From an uncultured Bacteroidota bacterium (lineage in GTDB: Bacteria; Bacteroidota; Bacteroidia; Chitinophagales; Chitinophagaceae), in the NCBI GenBank assembly GCA_903829015.1, contig CAIKOJ010000009.1, positions 1 to 35,739 on the forward strand: a DNA stretch of 35,739 nucleotides, read 5' to 3'. Shown one piece after another: positions 1-8,842 of this stretch. The position numbers and the translations under genes were made by a program. Each line of letters opens with the position of its first letter. Position 1 is the first letter of the stretch. The notes below the pieces were generated by a model. The model did not search any database, was not told where the DNA came from, and saw nothing but the letters and a program-made list of their open reading frames with translations.

Positions 1-732
1 AGAATGAGTGGTATTTACACCTACGGCGAAACAATCCACCTGTTTGTAGAACGCAAAAACTATACTGGTCTGTTCCTGCCCGGCTATAAAGAATGGAAGA
101 GCAATTACAACCCTAAAGATGCAGGCTTGCTCCATGTTGATCATTGTGTGGGCAATGTAGGCTGGGGTCGCATGAACCCAACCATCAAGTGGTATGAAGA
201 CGTAATGGGCTTTGTGAACATCCTCTCCTTCGACGACAAGCAGATTAATACTGAATACTCTGCTCTGATGAGTAAAGTAATGAGCAACGGCAACGGCTAT
301 GTGAAGTTCCCCATCAATGAGCCTGCCGAAGGAAAGAAGAAATCGCAGATCGAAGAATACCTGGATTTTTATGAGGGCGAAGGTGTGCAGCACATTGCTG
401 TTGCCACTAAAGACATTGTTGCCACTGTGCGCGAGTTGAAAGCACGTGGCGTGGAATTTCTGGATGCACCGCCGGCAGCGTATTACGACGATATGACCAA
501 CCGCGTTGGCAAGATCGATGAAGACATAGCGCCGCTGCACGAACTCGGCATACTGGTAGATTGCGATGAAGAAGGCTATTTGCTGCAGATATTCACCAAG
601 CCTGTAGAAGACCGCCCAACACTGTTCTTTGAAATTATCGAGCGTAAAGGTGCGCAAAGCTTTGGCGCAGGTAACTTTAAAGCTTTGTTTGAATCAATTG
701 AAAGAGAACAAGCGAAGAGAGGGAATTTGTAA
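1..732 (+). CDS. hppD: 4-hydroxyphenylpyruvate dioxygenase (5'-truncated by window edge)
   Basis: The enzyme converts 4-hydroxyphenylpyruvate to homogentisate in tyrosine catabolism and uses non-heme Fe(II). The reading frame is open to the first base, and the first visible ATG (base 4) lies inside the conserved fold, so the true start is upstream. About 243 residues are present against about 350-400 for the family, so most of the N-terminal domain is missing. The three iron ligands are visible: His in HVDHC (codon at 142), His in GVQHIA (codon at 391) and Glu in LFFEIIER (codon at 631), with spacings of 83 and 80 residues, close to those of known HPPDs. The C-terminal [13 protein letters not shown] segment is also typical. 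A hairpin terminator follows the stop. Family identity is secure; only the 5' part is unseen. Confidence 0.95.
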   Translation, partial: RMSGIYTYGETIHLFVERKNYTGLFLPGYKEWKSNYNPKDAGLLHVDHCVGNVGWGRMNPTIKWYEDVMGFVNILSFDDKQINTEYSALMSKVMSNGNGYVKFPINEPAEGKKKSQIEEYLDFYEGEGVQHIAVATKDIVATVRELKARGVEFLDAPPAAYYDDMTNRVGKIDEDIAPLHELGILVDCDEEGYLLQIFTKPVEDRPTLFFEIIERKGAQSFGAGNFKALFESIEREQAKRGNL

Positions 733-758
733 GATTATTCTACAAAAATATTGAACTT

Positions 759-793
759 AAATAACGACTCCGGACCATCCCGAGTCGTTATTT
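759..793 (+). terminator. Intrinsic terminator after hppD
   Basis: A perfect 12-bp inverted repeat (759-770 paired with 782-793, 11-nt loop) with an A-rich left flank and a T-rich right end starts 26 nt after the hppD stop. It should end the hppD transcript. The symmetry could let it act on both strands, but no minus-strand gene reaches it. Confidence 0.75.
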
Positions 794-816
794 GTTTATC
801 AAGTTAAATTTCACCA

Positions 817-1386
817 ATGCAACCAACCATAGAAACCCCGCGCCTCATCATACGCGAATTACTACCGGAAGATAAAGATGGGATTTTCGAAATGGACTCT
901 GACCCTGAAGTACACAGGTACATCCATCAGAGTCCCATCAAAACAATGCAGGAAGCGGTTGATGCAATTACATTTATCAGACAGCAATACGCCGACAATG
1001 GAATTGGAAGGTGGGCTGTGTTGGACAAAACAACCAATGAATTTCTTGGTTGGACCGGCTTCAAGCTAATGACTGATGCTGCTAATGGTCATATTAACCA
1101 CTACGATTTCGGGTACAGACTCAAACGGAGTGCCTGGGGTAAGGGTATCGCATCAGAATCAGGTATTGCATCTTTGGAGTATGGCCTAAAAACCCTCCGA
1201 TTAAACCCCATATTCGCAATGACGGATGTCGGCAATGTGGTTTCAAGGCACATACTCGAAAAACTGGGATTCAGATTTGTGGAGGTTTTCAACTACGATG
1301 GACCGCTTGCATGGGGCACTCCGCCAGACCGGTTGGTCACCTGGTATGAGCTACCCTCAGAAAGACACCAAACTCCTACTCAATAA
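817..1386 (+). CDS. GNAT-family N-acetyltransferase (RimJ/RimL-like)
   Basis: This 189-residue protein has the layout of the GNAT_3 (RimJ/RimL) acetyltransferases, which move an acetyl group from acetyl-CoA to an amine. It opens with the typical ETPRLIIRELLPED strand. The acetyl-CoA-binding motif A is RSAWGKGIASE at about residues 104-114, and the late NVVSRHILEKLGFRFVE helix-strand is at about 140-156. Full length matches the family. It sits alone between the terminator after hppD and the next gene, so it is probably transcribed by itself. The substrate cannot be read from sequence; ribosomal protein N-termini, antibiotics and small amines are all possible in this family. Confidence 0.85.
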   Translation: MQPTIETPRLIIRELLPEDKDGIFEMDSDPEVHRYIHQSPIKTMQEAVDAITFIRQQYADNGIGRWAVLDKTTNEFLGWTGFKLMTDAANGHINHYDFGYRLKRSAWGKGIASESGIASLEYGLKTLRLNPIFAMTDVGNVVSRHILEKLGFRFVEVFNYDGPLAWGTPPDRLVTWYELPSERHQTPTQ

Positions 1387-1398
1387 AAATTACTCGTG

Positions 1399-1425
1399 TT
1401 GCTTCAATTAAATCTATTATTTTAC
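1399..1425 (+). promoter_or_regulatory. Putative Bacteroidota-type promoter for the 48-residue-repeat gene
   Basis: TTG at 1399-1401, 16 nt, then TATTTTAC at 1418-1425, a partial match (6 of 8) to TAnnTTTG. The predicted leader runs through a very A-rich stretch (about 1446-1468) directly before ATG 1471, as is common before well-translated Bacteroidota genes lacking a Shine-Dalgarno sequence. The call rests on motif resemblance only. Confidence 0.3.
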
Positions 1426-1470
1426 AATCCGACATTAAATCTTCCCAAAAAGCAAATAAAAAAAAACAAG

Positions 1471-2523
1471 ATGAAAAAATTACTGCTGCTGGTGCTTCTA
1501 GCACTGACCCACTTGGTAACAATGGCAAATGAACAGATGTCTTCTGTATTCTCGCCAGCCAGAAATCATACCGAAATGTTTGTAAAAGGCAGAGACGGAT
1601 ATCTGAGTTTCTACTACCTGGAAAACGGCAAGTGGCAAATAGATAACAGCAGCTTCAGAGCCGCCAAGGTGCGGGGAGAAGTATGTGCAGTGTTTGAAGC
1701 ACAGAGAAATCACTCGGCTGTTTTCTTTACCGGTGAAGACGGTTTTGTTCATTACTACTTTGTAGACAAAGGCGTATGGCTGCATGATGCAACCTCTTTT
1801 GCCGTATCGAGGGCTATGGGAAAACTATCTGTGGTGTTTGAAAAGCAGAGAATGCACAGCGCACTTTTCTTTAAAGGCGACGATGGCTATCTCCACTATT
1901 TTTATGCGATCAATAATGCATGGCATCACGACGGCACTTCATTCCGTGCGGCTATTGTAGCAGGTGATGTTTCAGCCGTTTATGAAGAACAAAGAAACCA
2001 TTCGGCTGTCTTCTTCAAAGGCGAAGACGGTATGCTGCATTACTACTTCCTTGGCGACCGCGCATGGCAGCACGATGGCGAAACGTTCAGGGCTACTCCG
2101 GTTGCAGGAGAAGTTTCTGCAGTATTTGAATATCAGAGAAACCACTCTGCTGTGTTCTTCAAAGGCTTGGATGGTTTGCTGCATTATTACTTCCTTGGCG
2201 ACGGCAGGTGGGCGCATGATGGCACCACCTTTGCTTCTACACCAGTTGGCGGAAGTATATCTTCTGTTTACGAGGTTCAAAGAGGACACTCTGCGGTATT
2301 CTTCAAAGGAACTGACGGCTACCTCCATTATTATTTCCTGGGCCCAGGCGGCTGGGTGCACGACGGCACTTCTTTCCGGCAGCCCAGAGTAGCATTCGAC
2401 CTTTCAGCTAACTTCGAAACTCAGAGAAACCATTCGGCAGTATTCTTCATCAGCCAGGACGGCAGGATTAACTACTACTACCTCGGTCCTAATGGCTGGG
2501 CAAGAGATGATGAGTCGTTTTAA
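1471..2523 (+). CDS. Secreted seven-repeat protein, probable beta-propeller (lectin-like?)
   Basis: A 350-residue exported protein with no recognised enzyme motif. The start at 1471 is preferred over an in-frame upstream ATG at 1396 because it gives a clean signal peptide (MKKLLLLVLLALTHLV, cleavage near residue 19) and follows an A-rich leader. The whole mature chain is seven tandem 48-residue repeats. The consensus is roughly SAVFExQRNHSAVFFKG, then DG-LHYYFLG, then W-HDGTSF. Conserved positions are the QRNHSAVFF strand, the DG turn, the LHYYF strand and the W-HDG end. Seven repeats of this size fit a seven-bladed beta-propeller, as in some sugar-binding proteins, but ligand binding is inference. 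No T9SS C-terminal signal or membrane anchor is seen, so it is probably periplasmic or released. A terminator follows. Confidence 0.7.
   Translation: MKKLLLLVLLALTHLVTMANEQMSSVFSPARNHTEMFVKGRDGYLSFYYLENGKWQIDNSSFRAAKVRGEVCAVFEAQRNHSAVFFTGEDGFVHYYFVDKGVWLHDATSFAVSRAMGKLSVVFEKQRMHSALFFKGDDGYLHYFYAINNAWHHDGTSFRAAIVAGDVSAVYEEQRNHSAVFFKGEDGMLHYYFLGDRAWQHDGETFRATPVAGEVSAVFEYQRNHSAVFFKGLDGLLHYYFLGDGRWAHDGTTFASTPVGGSISSVYEVQRGHSAVFFKGTDGYLHYYFLGPGGWVHDGTSFRQPRVAFDLSANFETQRNHSAVFFISQDGRINYYYLGPNGWARDDESF
1537..2520 (+). repeat. Seven tandem 144-bp coding repeats
   Basis: Units start at 1537, 1681, 1825, 1969, 2113, 2257 and 2401. Each encodes 48 residues, and the last is cut to 40 by the stop codon. 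The protein repeat is strong while the DNA has drifted, most in unit 1 (RNHTEMFVKG in place of RNHSAVFFKG). The middle units (4-6) are the most alike, suggesting growth by internal duplication. Confidence 0.9.
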
Positions 2524-2553
2524 AACAAAACATTGTAGTTATTATTTATTCGT

Positions 2554-2581
2554 AAAGCCCGGAAATGTTTTTCCGGGCTTT
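2554..2581 (+). terminator. Intrinsic terminator after the repeat protein
   Basis: A perfect 12-bp stem (2554-2565 with 2570-2581) with loop TGTT and a T-ending right arm lies 30 nt after the stop at 2523. It separates the repeat gene from the (p)ppGpp synthetase gene. Confidence 0.85.
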
Positions 2582-2665
2582 ATCTATTATCCAAGTCTCC
2601 ACATTAAATCTGCGTTGTCACAATAAATATTTTCTCCCTCTTTTTCCGTAACTTAGTTATCACCA

Positions 2666-4945
2666 ATGGAACACCAAACAATCCAAACCACTGCACCCGA
2701 ACTGCAGAAATACAATAAGACGGAAGAAGAAGAGAAGAAGATCATTCTTAGGGAATACCGGGCTCTGTTGCGCTCCCTGAAAGAAAGCCTAAAAAAAGGC
2801 GATAAAACAATGCTGCGGCACGCCTTCGAGATGTCGGCTGATGCACACAAAGATATGCGTCGCAAGACCGGCGAACCATACATTCTGCATCCGTTGGCAG
2901 TTGCCCGTATAGCTGTTGAAGAGATCGGTCTGGGTGTTACGTCGGCTATCTGTGCTTTGCTGCACGATACTGTTGAGGATACTGAGATCACACTCGAAGA
3001 TATCAGCAGGGAATTCAATACACAAATCGCAAAGATCATAGATGGTCTTACAAAAATATCCAACGTTGTAGACCTGAAGGCAAATACAACAGTACAGGCA
3101 GAAAATTTCAGAAAGATCCTACTCACGCTGGCTGATGACCCAAGGGTGATCCTGATCAAGCTGGCAGACAGGCTACACAACATGCGCACCCTGGAAGGGA
3201 TGAACAGGGAAAAACAACTTAAAATATCGTCTGAAACAACTTACATCTATTCGCCACTGGCACACCGCCTGGGTCTTTACGAGATCAAAAGCGAGCTGGA
3301 GGATCTGGCACTTAAGTACACACAACCTGAAATCTACACAGAGATTGCTCAGGGACTTAAAGAAACGAAACGTGAGCGTTCCAGGTATATCAACGAATTC
3401 ATCAGACCGGTAAAAGAAGAACTGGCAGCCAACGGATTCGAATTTGATATCTTCGGCAGGCCCAAAGCCATCAATTCTATATGGAATAAGATGCGCAAAA
3501 AACATGTCACTTTTGACGAGGTGTACGACATTTTTGCCATCCGTATCATTCTCAAATCCTCGCCGGAAAGAGAGAAAGAAGATTGCTGGAAAGTGTACTC
3601 GATCATTACTAACTTTTATCACCCCAGCCCGGAGCGCCTCCGCGACTGGATCAGTGTGCCTAAGGGCAACGGATACGAAGCACTGCACACTACAGTGATG
3701 GGCCCCGGTGGCCGTTGGGTAGAAGTGCAGATACGCACTGAGCGCATGAACGAGATAGCCGAAAAAGGCCTTGCCGCTCATTGGAAATACAAAGAGGGCG
3801 CACCAACTGCTCAGGAAAGCAAATTGGACAGCTTCTTAAAACATCTTCGTGAAATACTGAACAACCCCGATACAGATACAATAGATTTCATTCAGGATTT
3901 TAAACTCGACCTCTTTACTGAGGAAATTTATATCTATACACCCAAGGGAGATATGAGGGTATTGCCCAAGGGCGCAACTGCCCTTGATTTCGCCTTCGAT
4001 ATCCATACCGAGCTGGGTTGGCACTGCATTGGCGCAAAAGTAAACCACAGACTTGTGCCGTTGAGCCATACGTTAGTGAGCGGCGACCAGGTGGAAGTTA
4101 TTTCCTCATCAAAACAACATCCATCCGATGACTGGCTGCAGTTTCTGGTAACGGCCAAAGCAAAATCGAGGGTAAAGAGCTACCTGAAAGAAGACAAACG
4201 CAGAATAGCAGAGGATGGAAAAGAAGCACTGAGGCGGAAATTCGAACATCTGAAAGTACCTGTCTCTCCACATAATGTGAACGAATTGCTGCTGTATTTT
4301 AAGAAACCATCATCTTTAGACCTCTATTATGGCATAGCTGTTGGCAATATCGACCTCAAGGAGTTGAAGAATTTTGTGGTACACGGCGACAAACTGCAGA
4401 ACGCTTTCAAAGAAATAAAACAAGACACCAGAAATGCCCACTCGGAAGATGATCTGGTAAAACAAAAAACAGGCAAGCCTGCTGAACTGATCATATTCGG
4501 CGAAAGCTCTGACAAGATTTTGTACAAGCTGGCGCAATGCTGCCAGCCTATTCCGGGCGATAATGTGTTCGGGTTCGTAACTACAGGCGAAGGACTCAAA
4601 ATACATCGTAACGACTGCCCGAATGCGGCACAGCTGTTGGCCAACTTTGGACACAGGATCGTGAAAACCAAATGGGCGAAAAATAAAGAGATATCTTTCC
4701 TCACGGGGGTGCGCATTATCGGCCTGGACGACGTTGGCGTAATACAGAAGATTACCAATGTGATCTCCGGGGAGCTAAAGCTAAATATGCGCTCCATCAG
4801 CATCGACACCAAGGACGGCATATTTGAAGGCACCATTATGATCTATGTACACGACCGGGAGGAGCTCAACAACTTCTGCAACAAACTGGGTGCGCTGGAA
4901 GGAATTACTACAATTGAGCGGCTGGAAAGCATGGAAGAGGTATAG
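2666..4945 (+). CDS. Bifunctional (p)ppGpp synthetase/hydrolase (RelA/SpoT family)
   Basis: This 759-residue protein makes and degrades the stringent-response alarmone (p)ppGpp. All domains of a long RSH are present. The hydrolase HD domain has H75, H100-D101 and D168 in KLADRLHNM. The synthetase domain covers about 255-365, with GRPK at 264-267, D288 in YDIFAIR and E353 in EVQIRT. TGS is at about 422-482. A Cys-rich zinc-finger-like region (CCQPIPGD) lies at about 625-655, and the C-terminal ACT domain at about 685-757. The synthetase loop reads RLRD (324-327), the basic RxKD-like form typical of bifunctional enzymes rather than the acidic ExDD of synthetase-only RelA. Both activities are therefore expected. 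It is the only gene between two intergenic gaps, so it is probably monocistronic. Confidence 0.96.
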   Translation: MEHQTIQTTAPELQKYNKTEEEEKKIILREYRALLRSLKESLKKGDKTMLRHAFEMSADAHKDMRRKTGEPYILHPLAVARIAVEEIGLGVTSAICALLHDTVEDTEITLEDISREFNTQIAKIIDGLTKISNVVDLKANTTVQAENFRKILLTLADDPRVILIKLADRLHNMRTLEGMNREKQLKISSETTYIYSPLAHRLGLYEIKSELEDLALKYTQPEIYTEIAQGLKETKRERSRYINEFIRPVKEELAANGFEFDIFGRPKAINSIWNKMRKKHVTFDEVYDIFAIRIILKSSPEREKEDCWKVYSIITNFYHPSPERLRDWISVPKGNGYEALHTTVMGPGGRWVEVQIRTERMNEIAEKGLAAHWKYKEGAPTAQESKLDSFLKHLREILNNPDTDTIDFIQDFKLDLFTEEIYIYTPKGDMRVLPKGATALDFAFDIHTELGWHCIGAKVNHRLVPLSHTLVSGDQVEVISSSKQHPSDDWLQFLVTAKAKSRVKSYLKEDKRRIAEDGKEALRRKFEHLKVPVSPHNVNELLLYFKKPSSLDLYYGIAVGNIDLKELKNFVVHGDKLQNAFKEIKQDTRNAHSEDDLVKQKTGKPAELIIFGESSDKILYKLAQCCQPIPGDNVFGFVTTGEGLKIHRNDCPNAAQLLANFGHRIVKTKWAKNKEISFLTGVRIIGLDDVGVIQKITNVISGELKLNMRSISIDTKDGIFEGTIMIYVHDREELNNFCNKLGALEGITTIERLESMEEV

Positions 4946-5008
4946 GTTAGCCCTGCCGGATATAAAGGCCGCCACTTTTTCGTGACGCCAGCAATTTACC
5001 CAAATAAC

Positions 5009-5016
5009 TATTTTTG
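5009..5016 (+). promoter_or_regulatory. -7 box TATTTTTG for the M32 carboxypeptidase gene
   Basis: TATTTTTG is an exact match to the Bacteroidota -7 consensus TAnnTTTG; no good -33 TTG is seen at the usual spacing. The predicted transcript start near 5023 lies after a possible TTG start at 5014 but before GTG 5041, which supports the GTG as the real start. Confidence 0.45.
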
Positions 5017-5040
5017 ATACCGAATTTATACAAATTAACA

Positions 5041-6549
5041 GTGCAGAACACCAACCAACTATATACAGACTACGTAACGATCATGCAGAAGGCAGCTGAC
5101 CTGAATTATGCCTCAGCGGTGCTGGGATGGGATCAGGAAGTTTATATGCCTGCAAAAGGAGCTGATGCGCGCGCCAGACAACTGGCCACTCTGGCCACAA
5201 CTGCTCACGAACTGCTCACCAGCGATAACTTCGGAAACCTGCTAACAGAATTAGCTACTGCCGGAGACCTAACTGACGAACAGAAGTGTAATGTATCGCT
5301 GAGCAATGAAGACTATCAGAAAAACAAAAAGCTGTCACACGAATTTGTTGAAGAACTGTCAAAGCTTACAAGCGAATGTTTTAATGCCTGGCTAACTGCC
5401 AGAGAGCAGAATGACTTCGCCCTGTTCGCACCATCATTATCAAAAATGGTGGCATTAAAAAGAAAGCAGGCATCGCTATACGGTTACAAGGATCATCCGT
5501 ACAATGCCTTGCTGGATGAGTACGAGAAAGGTGCGAACATTGCGATGCTCGATGTGGTTTTCAACGGAATAAAGGAACAGTTGCCTTTGTTGCTGAACAA
5601 AATAAAGAGCGCTCCGCAAGTGAGCAATGATTGCTTTCACCGCAATTTCCCAAAGCAGCAGCAATGGGACTTTAGTATAGATGTATTGAAGGGGATGGGC
5701 TTTGACTTTGAGGCTGGCAGGCAAGACTATTCAGTGCACCCTTTTACTACTTCTTTTGCATCTACCGATGTGCGCATCACCACCCGGGTTGACGAAAATA
5801 ATTTCTCCTCCATGCTCTGGAGCTGTATCCACGAAGGTGGGCATGGCCTATACGAACAGGGATTGCCTGAATCTCAGTATGGATTACCGCTGGGCGCGGC
5901 CACATCGCTCGGCATCCACGAATCCCAGTCACGGCTTTGGGAGAACTGCGTAGGCAGGAGCCTCGGCTTCTGGCAGCATTACTTCCCAGTATTGCAACAA
6001 TATTTCCCGGAGCAACTGAAAGACATTTCTGCACAGGACTTTTTCAAAGCAGCCAATAAGGTGCAACCATCACTGATTCGTACTGAGGCAGATGAACTGA
6101 CTTACCACTTCCATGTGCTGATCAGATATGAGATCGAAAAACAACTGATAGAAGGCACTATAGAAGCAGAAGAACTGCCAGCAAAATGGAATGAACTGTA
6201 CCACAAGTATCTGGGCATTACCCCACCCGATCACAGATCAGGTGTGCTGCAGGATGTGCATTGGAGTCATGGAATGTTCGGATACTTCCCTACGTACACT
6301 TTAGGCAGCTTTTATGCCTCGCAGTTCTTCGATCAGGCTTTGAAAGAAATTCCACGTCTTGAGGCTCAGATACAAACGGGTGAAATGGCACAGTTGCTGG
6401 CATGGCTCAGAACTAAGGTCCATCAGTTTGGCCGCCGTTACACTTCGGAAGAATTGTGTATTGCTATTACGGGAAAGAAACTGGATCCTGCAATTTTCAT
6501 TACCCAAATGACAGCCAAGTATCAGCAGGTGTACGGAATCAACTTTTAA
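5041..6549 (+). CDS. Metallocarboxypeptidase, M32 (carboxypeptidase Taq) family
   Basis: This cytoplasmic zinc-dependent carboxypeptidase of about 502 residues removes C-terminal residues from peptides. Zinc ligands are visible as HEGGH (H264, H268, with catalytic E265) and the downstream HESQS (E294), the signature layout of M32. The N-terminal VLGWDQEVYMPAKGADARARQLATL block is also diagnostic of the family. The GTG at 5041 is preferred: it gives the usual distance to the LGWDQ block, and the alternative TTG at 5014 lies inside the putative -7 promoter box. Another option is ATG 5083, which would cut into the first helix. The 3' end overlaps the convergent acyltransferase gene by 11 bp. No signal peptide. 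Confidence 0.93.
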   Translation: MQNTNQLYTDYVTIMQKAADLNYASAVLGWDQEVYMPAKGADARARQLATLATTAHELLTSDNFGNLLTELATAGDLTDEQKCNVSLSNEDYQKNKKLSHEFVEELSKLTSECFNAWLTAREQNDFALFAPSLSKMVALKRKQASLYGYKDHPYNALLDEYEKGANIAMLDVVFNGIKEQLPLLLNKIKSAPQVSNDCFHRNFPKQQQWDFSIDVLKGMGFDFEAGRQDYSVHPFTTSFASTDVRITTRVDENNFSSMLWSCIHEGGHGLYEQGLPESQYGLPLGAATSLGIHESQSRLWENCVGRSLGFWQHYFPVLQQYFPEQLKDISAQDFFKAANKVQPSLIRTEADELTYHFHVLIRYEIEKQLIEGTIEAEELPAKWNELYHKYLGITPPDHRSGVLQDVHWSHGMFGYFPTYTLGSFYASQFFDQALKEIPRLEAQIQTGEMAQLLAWLRTKVHQFGRRYTSEELCIAITGKKLDPAIFITQMTAKYQQVYGINF

Positions 6550-7801
6550 CCGGCTCAGTGCGATCCTTATCCAGCAGCTTTCTGAGCGTATTCTTAATCC
6601 AAACCTGATATTTTTCTTCCAGCAGGGAAGACACTACCAGCAGTGTGACACCAAATGCCAGCAGCTTGGCAGCGAAAATTAACGGTGAGGGAGCAGCAGT
6701 TTTGCCAAAGAAATAAATGATGGGCATATGCACCATGTACACGCCATAAGATATCCCTCCCAGTTTCGACACTGAAGCAAACATGTTCTTCAGTGTGGCA
6801 TTTATCTCGAAGTTGGCCAGCCAAAGTACGAGGCTCAGAATAAGTATGGCTGCAGGAACTGCATAATGCTCCTTTATAATAAAATCGAGGCTGTAAGTCT
6901 TATAGATCATCCCCAGCCTGACTAATGCCGAAATGTAAATAAACCCAACCAGGTACTTGTAGTTTTTAGCAAAAGAATGGGTGAGAGCCAGTATCAGTAA
7001 TATGGTAAGCGGATAGTAGTACAGGTCTGTCCACGAAATAGATTGCTGGTACCACGAGTAGGCTGAATAGTCTGCCACGTGCACCTTCAGCACCTTCAAT
7101 ACCGGACCATAAGGATTAAATGGCTGCAAGCAAAACATAAGAATAAATACAGCGATCATTCTGGATGCCGATATATTCCATTGGGGCCAAGTCTTTATTT
7201 CAGCTATCATGGCACCTGTTGCCCAAAACAGGAAGCCTATCAGATAACTAAGCACCAACGGATATATCTGCACATTATGAAAGAATATAAAGATGATAGC
7301 CAGCGCAGCAGCTAGCACCTGCACAGTCTTTACAAGACTGATGTTGTAGTACGAAAAAAAGATGAAAACAAAATAATAGATCAGTTCGTAATTGAGCGAC
7401 CAGAGCGGACCATCCTCAATGATCACATTGTCGAAAGGCACGCTGGTAAACGTAAGATTGGCAAGTATTACCTGCCAGCTATAACTCCCCCATGTGAGCG
7501 CAATTGTAAACAACATGGCCAGAAAGTAAATGGGCAGTATTCTCGTCAGCCTTTTTCTGATGTATGAGGTTATTGACTTTTTATCGGTAAGCCTCTTTGT
7601 ATTGATACCAATTACATACCCTGACAGAATGAAAAACACCAGCACGCTCATGTGCCCGGGGAAGTTGTAATTCACCACATGACCCAGTTCATAATTCTTA
7701 TCGAATGCGCGCGGATAGCAGCTGATCAAATGGAAGCCCACCACTACCAGAGCCGCAATGCCGCGCAATATATCCAGGTTCCGGTTGTGTTTACTTTCCA
7801 T
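6539..7801 (-). CDS. Membrane O-acyltransferase (acyltransferase 3 / OafA-YrhL family)
   Basis: An integral membrane protein of 420 residues with about ten hydrophobic segments. It carries the N-terminal acyltransferase-3 signature RNLDILRGIAALVVVGFH with the conserved H24, the FFILSGYVIG segment, and WSLNYELIYY with E139. Such proteins move acetyl or other acyl groups across the inner membrane onto surface polysaccharides or lipids. The gene starts inside the last 11 bases of the upstream glycosyltransferase gene, so the two are translated from one message and probably act on the same glycan. The 3' end overlaps the convergent M32 peptidase gene. The acyl donor and acceptor are not evident. 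Confidence 0.92.
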   Translation of the reverse strand: MESKHNRNLDILRGIAALVVVGFHLISCYPRAFDKNYELGHVVNYNFPGHMSVLVFFILSGYVIGINTKRLTDKKSITSYIRKRLTRILPIYFLAMLFTIALTWGSYSWQVILANLTFTSVPFDNVIIEDGPLWSLNYELIYYFVFIFFSYYNISLVKTVQVLAAALAIIFIFFHNVQIYPLVLSYLIGFLFWATGAMIAEIKTWPQWNISASRMIAVFILMFCLQPFNPYGPVLKVLKVHVADYSAYSWYQQSISWTDLYYYPLTILLILALTHSFAKNYKYLVGFIYISALVRLGMIYKTYSLDFIIKEHYAVPAAILILSLVLWLANFEINATLKNMFASVSKLGGISYGVYMVHMPIIYFFGKTAAPSPLIFAAKLLAFGVTLLVVSSLLEEKYQVWIKNTLRKLLDKDRTEPVKS

Positions 7802-8753
7802 TCAGTAGTTTATTGTCTATCTCGTTCAGCAGAGCTGCCGATTTGTTTTCATCAAATTTACGTGCAAACAGATCAGTGCTATCCTTTAATGTTTCAAAAT
7901 ACGCCATATCCATTGTGGCTGGCTTGGGCACATTCTTTCCCCTGTCCGACCAATCCATATACCTGAGGCTGGAATACGCCTGAATAAAATGCTCCCCTGG
8001 CTGCCTGGTTTTCTCCCACTCTTCAAACTTCTTATAGTCATACACATTCCACCGCCGTTCTGAGTTCAGAATTATGGTCTGAAAAAAAGTTTCATCCGGA
8101 CCTTCGGTATATTTCATGAACTTTAAATACCCTGCATTTTTGTCCAGAAACTGCAGGACGTAGGCAACTGTTGCCCCAGTCAGTGCAAACCACTGCGACC
8201 CGAAAAACGGGTGCATATTTTTATAGAATTTCCTTTCCGGCACGTACTTCATCAACCGCTTATGTATTCCATAGTATAGGTATACAAGCAACGGCACTTT
8301 TTTGCTGTTTCTTGGGTTGCTGTACGGGAAGTCGTAAAAGTGGTAGTACCTCACTTTGTTCTTGAAATTATCGGCCGCATCACTGATCCTTGCAAATGAG
8401 ATAAAATCCTCATTGTGACGCCCCAAAAAGTCATTAATGTATTGGTTGCCTTTTATGGGATAGTCCTGGCCACTCAGCAGAACGAAGTACTTAAAATCAA
8501 TACCGGTTGCAACAGCCAATCTCATTAGCCCTATCGTACTCAGCACCATGTTGAAACCCATCCAATTCACATCATAGTCTGAAACAACCTGTACATTGGC
8601 ATATTTCTCCAGCGATGAAAATATAGCCGCCTTATCCGCGCTCTTCTTATCAATATGAACAAAGAAATGAGCATTCAACCCGTTCAGCCTTTCTATCAAC
8701 CTTTCAAGTTGGGCTGGCTGGTTATGTGCTAAGATCAGGTAGGCTATCTGCAT
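7791..8753 (-). CDS. Core-2/I-branching-type beta-glycosyltransferase (GT14-like)
   Basis: This 320-residue protein resembles the bacterial branch of the Core-2/I-branching N-acetylglucosaminyltransferases (GT14). It begins with MQIAYLILAHNQPAQLERLI and has FFVHIDKKS at about residue 30. Later come YFVLLSGQDYPIK and the GSQWFALTG and TEGPDETFFQTI blocks; the DE pair of the last is the expected catalytic or donor region. These enzymes transfer a sugar, often GlcNAc or xylose, to a glycan; the bacterial substrate is unknown. No signal peptide or membrane helix, so a cytoplasmic role is likely. It is the first gene of a two-gene unit with the acyltransferase and is divergent from the small membrane protein gene on the plus strand. 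Confidence 0.9.
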   Translation of the reverse strand: MQIAYLILAHNQPAQLERLIERLNGLNAHFFVHIDKKSADKAAIFSSLEKYANVQVVSDYDVNWMGFNMVLSTIGLMRLAVATGIDFKYFVLLSGQDYPIKGNQYINDFLGRHNEDFISFARISDAADNFKNKVRYYHFYDFPYSNPRNSKKVPLLVYLYYGIHKRLMKYVPERKFYKNMHPFFGSQWFALTGATVAYVLQFLDKNAGYLKFMKYTEGPDETFFQTIILNSERRWNVYDYKKFEEWEKTRQPGEHFIQAYSSLRYMDWSDRGKNVPKPATMDMAYFETLKDSTDLFARKFDENKSAALLNEIDNKLLNGK

Positions 8754-8818
8754 TTCGGGATACTAAATTAAATTAAGTGTAGCAGATATAATAACATAGC
8801 CCCATTTCTACGTTTAAA

Positions 8819-8842
8819 TAATAATACGGGTTTGTATTATTA
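8819..8842. repeat. AT-rich inverted repeat between divergent genes
   Basis: A perfect 9-bp inverted repeat (TAATAATAC, 8819-8827, with 8834-8842) around a 6-nt GGGTTT loop. It lies between the divergent GT14 gene and the small membrane-protein gene, and its right arm overlaps the plus-strand -7-like box. It could be an operator, but AT-rich symmetry of this size can occur by chance. Confidence 0.4.

Noticed and set aside
1498-2392. Alternative frames on both strands inside the seven-repeat gene
   Set aside because: They arise because the same 144-bp unit recurs; no signal or family feature in the products.
2653-3189. 178-codon minus-strand frame opposite the start of the (p)ppGpp synthetase gene
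   Set aside because: It lies wholly antisense to the conserved HD domain and its Ser-rich product is typical of an antisense shadow.
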